The notes under the pieces: model-generated
The model's database searches: none
The model's input: only the letters and a program-made list of their open reading frames with translations
Told to the model about the DNA's origin: nothing
Program-made: the position numbers and the translations under genes
Assembly: GCA_016869175.1 (NCBI GenBank)
Contig: VGEV01000028.1
Span: 1-32,774 of the forward strand
Length of the DNA stretch: 32,774 bases
Direction of reading: 5' to 3'
Source of the DNA: Alphaproteobacteria bacterium
GTDB taxonomy: Bacteria; Pseudomonadota; Alphaproteobacteria; GCA-2731375
Part shown: piece by piece, positions 23,618-32,215 of the stretch
How positions within the stretch are numbered: position 1 is the stretch's first letter
Layout: each line of letters begins with the position of its first letter

Positions 23618-23671
23618 TAGTGGTTCGATTCAACCGACGCTTGGGGGCCAAGCGTCGGCATCGAACCACTA
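23618..23671. repeat. Long palindrome 2 of a tandem pair
   Basis: Twelve-bp perfect outer arms TAGTGGTTCGAT (23618-23629) and ATCGAACCACTA (23660-23671) enclose inner arms CCGACGCTT and AAGCGTCGG around a seven-base loop. The outer arm differs from the palindrome 1 arm at one position over AGTGG[A/T]TCG, but the inner arms differ. The shared ends with unrelated centres suggest one family of palindromic elements. Confidence 0.85.
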
Positions 23672-23746
23672 GGCCGCGAACCGAACCCCGCGAAGCCAAC
23701 GCCGAGCGGGGAAGCAAGCGCAGTCCACCAGAACGGAGGAATTGTC

Positions 23747-25297
23747 ATGCCGTTGCAACGCCCCGAGATCGACGATGTGATCGCCGAGGCCCGCCGCCTG
23801 GGCATCCGACTAACCCAGACCGAAGCCCGCATCTTCACTGGCCGCCACCACGACCATATCGCCGTGATGGAGGCATTCCTGGAGCTGCGCGTGGCCGAGC
23901 ACCGCCCGCCACTGCGCCATCTGGAACGCGACCCCGGCTATCGGCCCGGCCCGGCCGAGGATCCGCTCAACGCCTTCATCCGCAAGTGCCAGATCAAGGG
24001 CGCGGCCAGTGGACCCCTGGCCGGCCGCACCGTCGCCCTCAAGGATCACACGGCCGTGGCCGGCGTGCCGATGACGCTCGGCTCGCATTTCCTCGATGGC
24101 TATGTGCCGGATTTCGATGCCAGCATCGTCACCCGTCTGCTCGACGCGGGGGCCGCCATCGTCGGCAAGATGAACATGGAGGACTTCTCGTTTGGCGGAC
24201 CTGGCATCTCGGGCGTCGGTGATTTCGGCCGGCCGCTCAATCCCAACAATCATGGCCATGTGACCGGCGGTTCCTCCTCCGGTTCCGGCGCCGCGGTCGC
24301 CGGGGGACAGGTGGACATCGCCTTTGGCGGCGACCAGGGCGGCTCGATCCGCATTCCGGCCGCCTGGTGCGGCTGCGTCGGCTTGATGGCGACGCACGGT
24401 CTCATTCCGCATTCCGGCGTGTTCGGCCTGGAGGCCAGCATCGACTATGTCGGGCCGATGACGCGCAACGTCGAGGATCTGGCGGCGGTGTTGCAGGTGG
24501 TGGCGGGCGCCGATGGCTACGATCCGCGCCAAGCCAGGGTGCCGGCCAAGCTACCGGACTATGTCGGCGCGCTGGGCCAGCCGGCCAAGGGCCTCAAGAT
24601 CGGCGTGCTGGCCGAAGGCTTCGGCGCTGCCGGGGCTGAGGGCGATGTGGAGAAGGCCGTGCGCCTGGCGCTCGATGCCCTGCGCGGGGCCGGCGCCGAG
24701 TTGCGCGAGGTCTCGGTGCCGCTGCATCGCGTGGCGCCGCAGGCCATTGTCCCGATCTATCTTGAGGGGGCGCGGCAGTTGCTGGACAACAACGGCGCCG
24801 GCGCGTTCGGCGGCAGTTTCTGTCCGGCCTCGTTCATGGCGGCGTTCGGCCGGGCCAAGCGCAGCCACAGCCATGAATTGCCGCTCAACCTGAAGCTGAT
24901 GGTGGTGTCGGGGGACTATGCGCATGAGCGGCTGAACGGCCGGCTCTACGCCAAGGCGCTGGCGGTGCGGCCGACAGTGATCGCGCAATACCAACAGGTG
25001 TTCGGCCAGGTGGATATCCTTGCCATGCCCACCGTGCCGATGAAGGCGCTGGCCTACCGGACGCCAACGAACCCCGTCGAGGCGATCGAGCACACCCTGT
25101 TCGGCGGCGAATTGGGGGTCGATCTGGGGCCGCTGATCGCCAACACGGCGCCCTTCAACTACACCGGCTTCCCGGCGCTGAGTTTGCCGTGCGGCAAGTC
25201 GCAAGGCCTGCCGATCGGCCTGCAACTGGTGGCGCCGCATTTCCGCGAGGACCTGCTGATCCGCGCCGGCCACGCCTATCAGCGCGCGGCCGCGTGA
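23747..25297 (+). CDS. Amidase (amidase signature family, second plus-strand copy)
   Basis: 516 residues from the ATG at 23747 with CGGAGGA upstream. The same architecture as the 20554-22110 enzyme, including the extra helical N-terminal domain. The triad lies in VALKDHTAVAGVPM (Lys), GGSSSGSGAAVAG (cis-Ser) and GGDQGGSIRIPAAW (nucleophile). The two are paralogues of one subfamily but clearly diverged (for example PLTGxxGRT versus PLKGYDVAIK regions), so they probably differ in substrate rather than being a recent duplication. It precedes a solute-binding protein and full ABC transporter, from which it is separated by about 100 bases. Confidence 0.92.
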   Translation: MPLQRPEIDDVIAEARRLGIRLTQTEARIFTGRHHDHIAVMEAFLELRVAEHRPPLRHLERDPGYRPGPAEDPLNAFIRKCQIKGAASGPLAGRTVALKDHTAVAGVPMTLGSHFLDGYVPDFDASIVTRLLDAGAAIVGKMNMEDFSFGGPGISGVGDFGRPLNPNNHGHVTGGSSSGSGAAVAGGQVDIAFGGDQGGSIRIPAAWCGCVGLMATHGLIPHSGVFGLEASIDYVGPMTRNVEDLAAVLQVVAGADGYDPRQARVPAKLPDYVGALGQPAKGLKIGVLAEGFGAAGAEGDVEKAVRLALDALRGAGAELREVSVPLHRVAPQAIVPIYLEGARQLLDNNGAGAFGGSFCPASFMAAFGRAKRSHSHELPLNLKLMVVSGDYAHERLNGRLYAKALAVRPTVIAQYQQVFGQVDILAMPTVPMKALAYRTPTNPVEAIEHTLFGGELGVDLGPLIANTAPFNYTGFPALSLPCGKSQGLPIGLQLVAPHFREDLLIRAGHAYQRAAA

Positions 25298-25398
25298 GCC
25301 GGCGACGGGCTGATCGGCGCCCAGGTCGTTTGACATTCGAACAGGGAAGGAGAACAGTTTTCTTGCAGGAACTTTCGTCGGATCGAGGGAAATTCAGC

Positions 25399-26985
25399 AT
25401 GTGGAAACTTGCACAAGGTTTGGGCGCGGTGCTCGCGATCGCCGCACTGGATGCTGGGCCGACTTTGGCACAACAGCCGCGCACGGGCGGCACCCTGGTG
25501 GTGGCCACCACCAACGATACGCCCGATCTCGACATCCAGAAGTATATCAGCAGTTCGCAGCACAACGCGCTGATGCCACTGTTCAACGGCCTGGTCGAGA
25601 AGGACTGGACGGCGGACGAGCCGTTCCATCCGATCGTGCCGGGCCTCGCCACCAGTTGGAGCGTGTCGGCCGACGGCAAGACCTACACCTTCAAATTGCG
25701 CCAGGGCGTCAAGTTCCACGACGGCACGCCGTTCAACGCCGAGGCGGCGCATTTCAACTTCCAGCGCATGACGAACGACAAGCACGAATATTACGATGCG
25801 CAGGCCGGCAGCACGGCGCGCGGCGTGCTGAAGGGCCTGAAGGGGTCCAAGGTGGTGGACGAGTTCACCTTCGAGGTTGAGCTGAGCCAGCCGAACGCCG
25901 GCCTCATCGAGGCGATCGCCAGCCTGCCCAACTACTACATGCACTCGCCGGCGGCCTTCAAGAAGTTCGGCAAGGACGGCATCGGCCAGAATGCGGTCGG
26001 CACCGGCCCGTTCAAGCTGGTGGAATGGGTGCGCGGCCAGCGCACAGTGATGGCGCGCAACGACGACTATTGGGGCACGAAGCCCTATGTCGACCGCATG
26101 GTCTATCGCCCGATCATCGAGCCGGCGGCGCGCGCGGCGGCGCTGAAGGCGGGCGAGGTGCACATCGCCTGGGACCTGCCGGTCGACCAGGTGGAGGCGT
26201 TCAAGGCGGACAAGCGGTTCGTCGTGCACATGCGCGGCATCCCCGCCACCAAGGTGATCGAATGCTGGCAGGCGAGCGGGCCGTTCTCTGATCGCCTGGT
26301 GCGCAAGGCGGTCAACATGGCAATCGACCGCAAGACCCTGGCCGACGTGATCCTGAAGGGCACGGCGATCCCCGCCACCCAGCTCTATGGCGTGGGTTCG
26401 GCCTCGTTCGACAAGAGCCTGCCGGTGTTCGAGAAATACGATCCCGAGGAGGCCAAGAAGATCCTAGCGCAGACCAAGCATCCCAACGGCTTCGAGTTCT
26501 TCATCATCACCTCGCCGGAGAACGAGCCGGTGGCGGGCGCCCTGCAGGCCTATGAGTTCGTGCAGGCCAACCTGGCCAAGATCGGGGTCAAGATGGACAT
26601 CCGCGTGCGCGACAACGCGGTTTTCGGCGAGACCTACATGCGGCCCAAGGCCGACAACGAGTGCGTCACCTTCGACCGCGGCTACGACACCGACTTCATC
26701 CTGGACATGGGCTATTACGGCGGCCAGTGCGTGCCGAACGGCCTTAACAACCAGTGCTTCAAGAATGCCGAAGTCGACAAGCTGTTCGAGAAAGCCTACA
26801 CAGCGGCCAGTATCGAGGAATGGCGCAAGCTGCACGGCGAGGCGCAGAAGCTGATCATCGCCGACAGCGGCAGCTTTCCCCTGGTGCACGGCTTGCGGCC
26901 GATGGGCGCGTTGACCAGCGTCAAGAACTGGTTGCCGGCCAAGGCATGGTTGCAGTTCCCTGGCAATGCGTGGCTGGAGCGCTAG
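25399..26985 (+). CDS. ABC transporter solute-binding protein, family 5
   Basis: 528 residues from the ATG at 25399 with CGAGGGA eight bases upstream. A TTG at about 25363, after GGAAGGAG, is a weaker alternative. The signal peptide ends DAGPTLAQQ without a lipobox. SBP_bac_5 features include LATSWSVSADGKTYTFKLRQGVKFHDGTPFNAE, VGTGPFKLVEW, RLVRKAVNMAIDRKTL and SVKNWLPAKAW. It is not closely similar to the minus-strand binding protein at 14696-16336, so the two importers probably bind different ligands. It leads the plus-strand transporter operon. Confidence 0.93.
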   Translation: MWKLAQGLGAVLAIAALDAGPTLAQQPRTGGTLVVATTNDTPDLDIQKYISSSQHNALMPLFNGLVEKDWTADEPFHPIVPGLATSWSVSADGKTYTFKLRQGVKFHDGTPFNAEAAHFNFQRMTNDKHEYYDAQAGSTARGVLKGLKGSKVVDEFTFEVELSQPNAGLIEAIASLPNYYMHSPAAFKKFGKDGIGQNAVGTGPFKLVEWVRGQRTVMARNDDYWGTKPYVDRMVYRPIIEPAARAAALKAGEVHIAWDLPVDQVEAFKADKRFVVHMRGIPATKVIECWQASGPFSDRLVRKAVNMAIDRKTLADVILKGTAIPATQLYGVGSASFDKSLPVFEKYDPEEAKKILAQTKHPNGFEFFIITSPENEPVAGALQAYEFVQANLAKIGVKMDIRVRDNAVFGETYMRPKADNECVTFDRGYDTDFILDMGYYGGQCVPNGLNNQCFKNAEVDKLFEKAYTAASIEEWRKLHGEAQKLIIADSGSFPLVHGLRPMGALTSVKNWLPAKAWLQFPGNAWLER

Positions 26986-27049
26986 CCGCACGGCCAGCAA
27001 ACGGGTAGCTGACAAGGGGCGGGGCCGGGCAGCCGGTCTCGCCCCGGCC

Positions 27050-27076
27050 GCCTGTCGGCGCGGCGCGGCGACAGGC
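27050..27076. other. Stem-loop between binding protein and permease genes
   Basis: GCCTGTCG (27050-27057) pairs perfectly with CGACAGGC (27069-27076) around an 11-base loop in the 123-base gap after the solute-binding gene. Such hairpins often protect the binding-protein mRNA or attenuate downstream transcription. No U-run follows. Function inferred from position only. Confidence 0.45.
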
Positions 27077-27108
27077 CCGGAAGCGATCCCGTTCACGCAC
27101 GGTACCGC

Positions 27109-28062
27109 ATGCTCGCCTTCCTGATCCGTCGCCTGCTGTTGCTCATCCCCGTGCTGCTGGGCGGCACCGGGGTTGTTTTCGTTCTGATCCAGTTGGCGCC
27201 CGGCGATCCGATCGACGTGCTGATGGGGGTCTATTCCTCGCCCGAGGCGCGCGCCGCCTTGCGCGAGAAATACGGCCTCAACGATCCGGCGCATGTGCAG
27301 TATGTCCGCTGGCTCTGGGCGGTGCTGCAGGGCGACTGGGGCACGTCCATCCAGCAGCGCGTGCCGGTCCTGCCGCTGGTGATCGAGAAGTTCTGGATCA
27401 CGCTGTTGCTGACCGGTGCCGCCGCCTTGTTCGCCACCGTGCTGGGCGTCGTTGCCGGGGTGGTGTCGGCGGTGCGGCAGAACACCTGGATCGACCGCCT
27501 CGTGCTGGTGGTCTCGGTGTTCGCGCTCAGCATGCCGGCCTACTGGCTCGGCCTGCTGTTCATTTTCGTCTTCTCGGTGCAGCTCGGCTGGCTGCCGACC
27601 GGCGGCTTGCGCTCGTTCATCGCCGAGAAGACCACGCTCGACGTCATCGAGCACATGATCATGCCTGGCATCGTCGCCGGGTTGACCCCGGCCGCGATCA
27701 TCGCCCGGGTGGCGCGCACTGCCATGCTGGAGGTCATGCGGCTTGATTTCATGACCGCGCTGCGCGCCAAGGGTCTGTCGGAGGGCGCCGTCATTCTGCG
27801 CCATGCGCTGCGCAACGCGGCGCCCACCATCGTCAGCATGACCGGCCTGCAGATCGGCTATCTCATCCTGGGCGCCGCGCTGTTCGTCGAGATCATTTTC
27901 AGTTGGCCGGGGCTGGGCCTGGAGATCTACAAGTCGGTCATCGGCCGCGACATGCCGATGATGCTGGGCCTGGTGCTGTTCAGCACCTGCGTCTTCGTGC
28001 TGCTCAACCTGGTGGTGGATATCATCTACCGGATCATCAATCCTCGGGTCAGGGACAGCTAG
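27109..28062 (+). CDS. Dipeptide-type ABC transporter permease, DppB-like
   Basis: 317 residues from the ATG at 27109; no strong ribosome binding site is visible. The N-terminal helix (LLLIPVLLGGTGVVFVLIQLAPGDP) has the PGDP motif. The EAA loop reads FMTALRAKGLSEGAVILRHALRNAAP, and the C-terminus ends IYRIINPRVRDS, as usual for DppB/OppB. About six membrane helices are expected. It pairs with the permease at 28066, four bases downstream. Confidence 0.93.
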   Translation: MLAFLIRRLLLLIPVLLGGTGVVFVLIQLAPGDPIDVLMGVYSSPEARAALREKYGLNDPAHVQYVRWLWAVLQGDWGTSIQQRVPVLPLVIEKFWITLLLTGAAALFATVLGVVAGVVSAVRQNTWIDRLVLVVSVFALSMPAYWLGLLFIFVFSVQLGWLPTGGLRSFIAEKTTLDVIEHMIMPGIVAGLTPAAIIARVARTAMLEVMRLDFMTALRAKGLSEGAVILRHALRNAAPTIVSMTGLQIGYLILGAALFVEIIFSWPGLGLEIYKSVIGRDMPMMLGLVLFSTCVFVLLNLVVDIIYRIINPRVRDS

Positions 28063-28065
28063 AGG

Positions 28066-28938
28066 ATGGCGGTCACACCCGAAATCGCCCCCGTCGAGCG
28101 CCCGGTCTGGCGGCCCTGGGCGCTGATGACCAGGCACAAGTCGATCGCCGCCGGCAGCGCCATCGTGCTGCTGGTGGTGTTGATGGCGTTGCTGGCGCCG
28201 GTGCTCAGCCCTTACGATCCCAACGAGGTGCATCCGCTGGACCGGCTGAAGCCGATCGGCTCGCCCGGCTATCTGCTGGGCGCCGACCAGCAGGGCCGCG
28301 ACATGCTCACCCGGCTGATGTGGGGTGCCCGCAGTTCGCTCGCCATCGCCGTGCTGCCGCTTAGCATTTCGGCGATCATCGGCTTGGCGCTGGGGGCCAT
28401 CGCCGGCTATCTGGGGCGGCTCAGCGAGACCTTAATCATGCGCGGCATGGACGTGGTGTTCGGCCTGCCGCCGATCCTGCTGGCGATCGCGGTCTCGGCC
28501 ACACTCGGGCCCGGTCTCGTCAACCTGATGCTCAGCCTGACCATCGTGTTGATCCCGCCGATGACGCGGGTGACCTACCAGGTGGTGGTGGGTCTCAAGG
28601 AGCAGGCCTTCGTCGAGGCGGCGCGCGCCGCCGGTGCCAGCAGTTTCCAGATTATCTTCTCGCAGATCCTGCCCAACAGCCTGGCACCGACCATCGCCTA
28701 TGCCGCCTCGCTGGCCGGCGCGATGGTGGTGTTCGGCGCCGGCATCAGCTTCATCGGCTTGGGCATCCAGCCGCCCGATCCGGACTGGGGCCGCATGATC
28801 AACGATGGCCGCGAGGTGCTCGACTTGAAGCCGCATGTCTCGACCTTGCCGGGGCTGGCGATCTTCGTATTGGCGGCGGGCTTCAACTTCCTGGGCGACG
28901 GCGTGCGCGATCTGCTCGATCCGCGCATGCGGCAATAG
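28066..28938 (+). CDS. Dipeptide-type ABC transporter permease, DppC-like
   Basis: 290 residues from the ATG at 28066, whose GAGG site lies in the end of the previous gene. The N-terminal cytoplasmic part precedes a first helix (AAGSAIVLLVVLMALLAPVL). The periplasmic motif LLGADQQGRDMLTR is canonical, followed by about five helices and an EAA loop (FVEAARAAGASSFQIIFSQILPNS). The C-terminus LLDPRMRQ is typical. It completes the membrane channel of the plus-strand importer. Confidence 0.93.
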   Translation: MAVTPEIAPVERPVWRPWALMTRHKSIAAGSAIVLLVVLMALLAPVLSPYDPNEVHPLDRLKPIGSPGYLLGADQQGRDMLTRLMWGARSSLAIAVLPLSISAIIGLALGAIAGYLGRLSETLIMRGMDVVFGLPPILLAIAVSATLGPGLVNLMLSLTIVLIPPMTRVTYQVVVGLKEQAFVEAARAAGASSFQIIFSQILPNSLAPTIAYAASLAGAMVVFGAGISFIGLGIQPPDPDWGRMINDGREVLDLKPHVSTLPGLAIFVLAAGFNFLGDGVRDLLDPRMRQ

Positions 28939-28950
28939 GTCCGGCCGGCC

Positions 28951-29961
28951 ATGTCAACCGCCGAAGCCGTGGAATTGCTGCGCGTCGAAGGCCTGCGCAC
29001 GCACTTTTTCACCCGCCACGGCGTAGCCAAGGCGGTCGATGGCGTCGACTTCAGCCTGGCCAAGGGCGAACGGCTGGGCCTGGTCGGCGAGTCGGGCAGC
29101 GGCAAGAGCGTGACCGCGCTGTCGATCATGCGCCTGGTGCGCGATCCGCCGGGCCGCATCGTCGGCGGCCGCATCCTGTTCGAGGGGCAGGATCTGCTGG
29201 CGCTGGACGAGGCGGCGATGCGCCGCCTGCGCGGCAGCCGGCTGTCCATGATCTTCCAGGATCCCATCGCCTATCTCGACCCGGTGATGCGGGTCGGCGA
29301 CTGGATCGCCGAGACATTGATGCTGCATCGCGGACTGGGACGCAAGCCGGCGCTGACAGAGGCGTTGCGCATTCTCAGGCTGCTGAAGGTGCCCTCGCCC
29401 GAGGAAGTGGTGCACGCCTATCCCTTCCAGTTGAGCGGCGGCATGTGCCAGCGCGTGCTGATCGCCACGGCGATCGCCACCGAGCCGGCGCTGGTCATCG
29501 CCGACGAGGCAACCAGCGCGCTCGACGTGACGGTGCAGGCGAGCATCCTCAAGACGCTGACCGAGCTGACCGAGACACTGGGAACGGCGCTGCTGCTCAC
29601 CACGCACAACATGCTGGTGGTGCGCAAGGCCTGCTCGCGCGTGATGGTGATGTATGCCGGCCGCGTGGTGGAAAGCTGCGCCACCGACAATCTGTTCCAG
29701 GCGCCGTTGCATCCCTACACGATTGGCCTGTTGAACAGCGTGCCAGCGCTGGAAAGCATCGGTCAGCCGCTGGTACCGATGGCGGGCGAGCCGCCGCTGC
29801 CGACCGACACGCTGCCGGGCTGTGCCTTCTATGCCCGCTGCCCGTTGCGCCAGTCGCGTTGTCAGGTCGAGCGCCCGCCGCTGCAGGAGGTGCGACCGGG
29901 CCGTTGGAGCGCCTGCTTCTTCGCCGAGCAGGCTGGACGGATGCGCCATGCTGCAGGTTGA
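28951..29961 (+). CDS. Oligopeptide/dipeptide ABC transporter ATPase, DppD type
   Basis: 336 residues from the ATG at 28951. Walker A GESGSGKS, Q-loop IFQDP, signature LSGGM, Walker B VIADEATSALD (DEA rather than DEP) and H-loop TTHN are all present. This makes it a complete NBD, in contrast to the minus-strand DppD relative. The C-terminal extension has the cysteine cluster CAFYARCPLRQSRC. The gene ends 14 bases inside the next ATPase, which suggests coupled translation. Confidence 0.93.
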   Translation: MSTAEAVELLRVEGLRTHFFTRHGVAKAVDGVDFSLAKGERLGLVGESGSGKSVTALSIMRLVRDPPGRIVGGRILFEGQDLLALDEAAMRRLRGSRLSMIFQDPIAYLDPVMRVGDWIAETLMLHRGLGRKPALTEALRILRLLKVPSPEEVVHAYPFQLSGGMCQRVLIATAIATEPALVIADEATSALDVTVQASILKTLTELTETLGTALLLTTHNMLVVRKACSRVMVMYAGRVVESCATDNLFQAPLHPYTIGLLNSVPALESIGQPLVPMAGEPPLPTDTLPGCAFYARCPLRQSRCQVERPPLQEVRPGRWSACFFAEQAGRMRHAAG

Positions 29962-30934
29962 GAACCTGACCAAGCACTATCCAGCACGCGGCCGCGGCCT
30001 GTTCACGCGCGATCCACGCCGGGTACGCGCGGTCGATGGCGTCAGCTTCGAGGTGAAGGCGGGCGAGGTGGTGGCGGTGGTGGGCGAATCCGGCTGCGGC
30101 AAGTCGACGCTCGGCCGACTTGCCATCCGCCTGCTGGAGCCGACCTCGGGCAGCATTCGCCTGGGCGGGACCGATATCACTTCCCTCAAGGGCGAAGCCT
30201 TGCGCGAGATCCGCCTGACCGCGCAGATCGTGTTCCAGGATCCCTTCGGTTCGCTCAACCCGCGCATGACGGTCGGCGCCAGCATCGCCTATCCGCTGCG
30301 GGTCAACCGCCTGTTCGGCCGCGCCGACGGCGCCGCCATCGCCCGCCGGGTGGACGAACTGTTGGAGCGGGTCGGCCTCAACGCCGCGCATGCGCGGCGC
30401 CTGCCGCACGAATTGTCGGGCGGCCAGCGCCAGCGCGTCGGCATCGCGCGGGCCATCGCGGTCAATCCGAAGCTTCTGGTGCTGGACGAGCCGGTGGCGG
30501 CGCTCGACCTGTCGGCGCAGGCGCGCGTGCTCAACCTGTTCAAGGAACTGCAGCGCGAGATGGGCATGGCCTATCTGTTCATCACCCACGATCTCAGCGT
30601 TGCCGAATACATGGCCGACCGCATCCTGGTGATGTATGCCGGCAAGCTGGTGGAAACGGGCGGGCGGCTGGCGCTGTTCCAGGCACCGCGGCACCCCTAT
30701 ACCCAGGCGCTGTTCTCAGCCGCCATGCTGCGCAGCGGGCGCGCGTCCGAGGAGACGATCCTGGAGGGTGATCCGCCCAGCCCCATCGATCCGCTGCCCG
30801 GCTGCCGCTTCAACACCCGCTGTCCGCATGCCGGCGAGGTATGCCGGGCCGCGGAACCGGCTATGAGCGCGCTCGACGACGGGCACGGCGCCGCCTGCCA
30901 CCTGTTGACCGGCAAGCTGCGACGGAGCGGCTAA
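29948..30934 (+). CDS. Oligopeptide/dipeptide ABC transporter ATPase, DppF type
   Basis: 328 residues from the ATG at 29948 (MLQVENLTKHY), overlapping the previous gene by 14 bases; upstream in-frame starts lie inside that gene. Canonical Walker A GESGCGKS, Q-loop VFQDP, signature LSGGQ, Walker B LLVLDEPVAALD and H-loop ITHD are present, with the C-terminal cysteine extension (CRFNTRCPHAGEVC). It is the last gene of the plus-strand arm. Its stop codon overlaps, by three bases, the stop of the convergent dctM gene. Confidence 0.93.
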   Translation: MLQVENLTKHYPARGRGLFTRDPRRVRAVDGVSFEVKAGEVVAVVGESGCGKSTLGRLAIRLLEPTSGSIRLGGTDITSLKGEALREIRLTAQIVFQDPFGSLNPRMTVGASIAYPLRVNRLFGRADGAAIARRVDELLERVGLNAAHARRLPHELSGGQRQRVGIARAIAVNPKLLVLDEPVAALDLSAQARVLNLFKELQREMGMAYLFITHDLSVAEYMADRILVMYAGKLVETGGRLALFQAPRHPYTQALFSAAMLRSGRASEETILEGDPPSPIDPLPGCRFNTRCPHAGEVCRAAEPAMSALDDGHGAACHLLTGKLRRSG

Positions 30935-32211
30935 ACGCCCAACACCGCGATCAACCAGAGGAACGTCCCCGGCAGGTAGGCCACGATGGCCAACACCAAC
31001 AGCAAGGCCGGCAGCACTAGCAGTATGTTGCCAAAGATGCGTTCCACCGGAATCCGGGCGATGGCACTGACGATGAAGGCCGATTGCCCGAACGGCGGCG
31101 TCAAAGTGCCGATCATGATGTTCAGCACCATGATCATGCCGAAATGCACCGGGTCGATGCCCAGGCGAACCGCGATCGGTACCAGGATGGGGGCGGTCAG
31201 CAGCAGCGCGGTCGCCTCCATCAGCATGCCGGCGAACAGCAGGGCAAAGTTGACGGCCAGGAGGAACATCGCCGGGCTCGTACTCTGTTGGGCGATGTGC
31301 GCCGCGACTTGTTGCGGCAGGCCCAGCAGCGTGATCAGGAAGGTGAAGGTTGCCGCCACCGCGACGATCAGCATGACAATGCTGGTATCGACCGCCGCAT
31401 CGAGCAGCAGCCGGGGATAGTCGGCAAGGCGGATCGTGCGATAGATGAAGCTGCCGATCAGCGCGGCGTAGGCGGCCGCGATGGCGCCAGCCTCGGTCGG
31501 TGTGACGATGCCGAACGCGATACCGACGACCACGATGACCGGCAGCAGCAACGCCCAGGCGGCACGGCCTGCGCAGCGCATCACCTCGCGCCAAGAAGCC
31601 CGCGCGTGCTCGCCGCGATAGCCGCGCCGCACCGAGATCAGCCAGACCGTCAGGCCGAGTGCGAAGGCGACCATGAAGCCCGGAACGATGCCGGCAATGA
31701 ACAGCTTGCCGATGGAGACGTTGGCGACCGAGCCATAGAGGATCATGGCGATGCTGGGCGGAATGATCGGTCCCAGCATGGCCGCCGCGGCGGTGATGGC
31801 ACCGGCGAATCCGGCGCCGTAGCCCCGCGCCACCATGGAGGGGATCAGCACCTTGCTGGTCAGCGCGGCGTCGGCCGAAGACGAACCGGAGATGCCGCCC
31901 AGGAACAGGTTGGCGACCACGTTGACCTGTGCCAGGCCGCCCCGCAGATGGCCGACCAGCGCCGAGGCCAGATCGAACAGGCGGACCGAGATGCCGCTGG
32001 CGTTCATCAATTCGCCCGTCAGGATGAACAGCGGCACGGAAAGCAGCACGAACTTGTCGATGCCGAAGATCGCGTTTTGCGTCAGCGTCACCGCGGGCAG
32101 GCCGCCCACCAGCAAGTAGGCCGCGATCGAGCTGGCCGCCAGCGCGGCCACGATCGGAATGCCGATCAGCAGCAGCAGCAGGAAGACGCCGAAGAGCAGA
32201 ACCGCATCCAT
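30931..32211 (-). CDS. dctM: TRAP transporter large permease, DctM type
   Basis: 426 residues from the ATG at 32211. About a dozen hydrophobic helices, with the DctM-typical stretches FLGGISGSSSADAALTSKVLIPSM and GAGFAGAITAAAAMLGPIIPPSIAMILYGSVA, and a C-terminal LTPPFGQSAFIVSAIA segment. It is the sodium-coupled subunit of a tripartite TRAP importer. The C-terminal end overlaps the plus-strand ATPase tail-to-tail. The small permease lies four bases upstream; the periplasmic DctP protein would lie outside the window. Confidence 0.93.
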   Translation of the reverse strand: MDAVLLFGVFLLLLLIGIPIVAALAASSIAAYLLVGGLPAVTLTQNAIFGIDKFVLLSVPLFILTGELMNASGISVRLFDLASALVGHLRGGLAQVNVVANLFLGGISGSSSADAALTSKVLIPSMVARGYGAGFAGAITAAAAMLGPIIPPSIAMILYGSVANVSIGKLFIAGIVPGFMVAFALGLTVWLISVRRGYRGEHARASWREVMRCAGRAAWALLLPVIVVVGIAFGIVTPTEAGAIAAAYAALIGSFIYRTIRLADYPRLLLDAAVDTSIVMLIVAVAATFTFLITLLGLPQQVAAHIAQQSTSPAMFLLAVNFALLFAGMLMEATALLLTAPILVPIAVRLGIDPVHFGMIMVLNIMIGTLTPPFGQSAFIVSAIARIPVERIFGNILLVLPALLLVLAIVAYLPGTFLWLIAVLGV

Positions 32212-32215
32212 CGGT

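Noticed and set aside
23554-23671. CRISPR-like repeats
   Set aside because: Only two units, each internally palindromic with different centres, no regular spacers and no cas genes.
25330-25360. TTGACA box as promoter of the plus-strand binding protein
   Set aside because: No acceptable -10 hexamer at the right distance; the resemblance could be chance.
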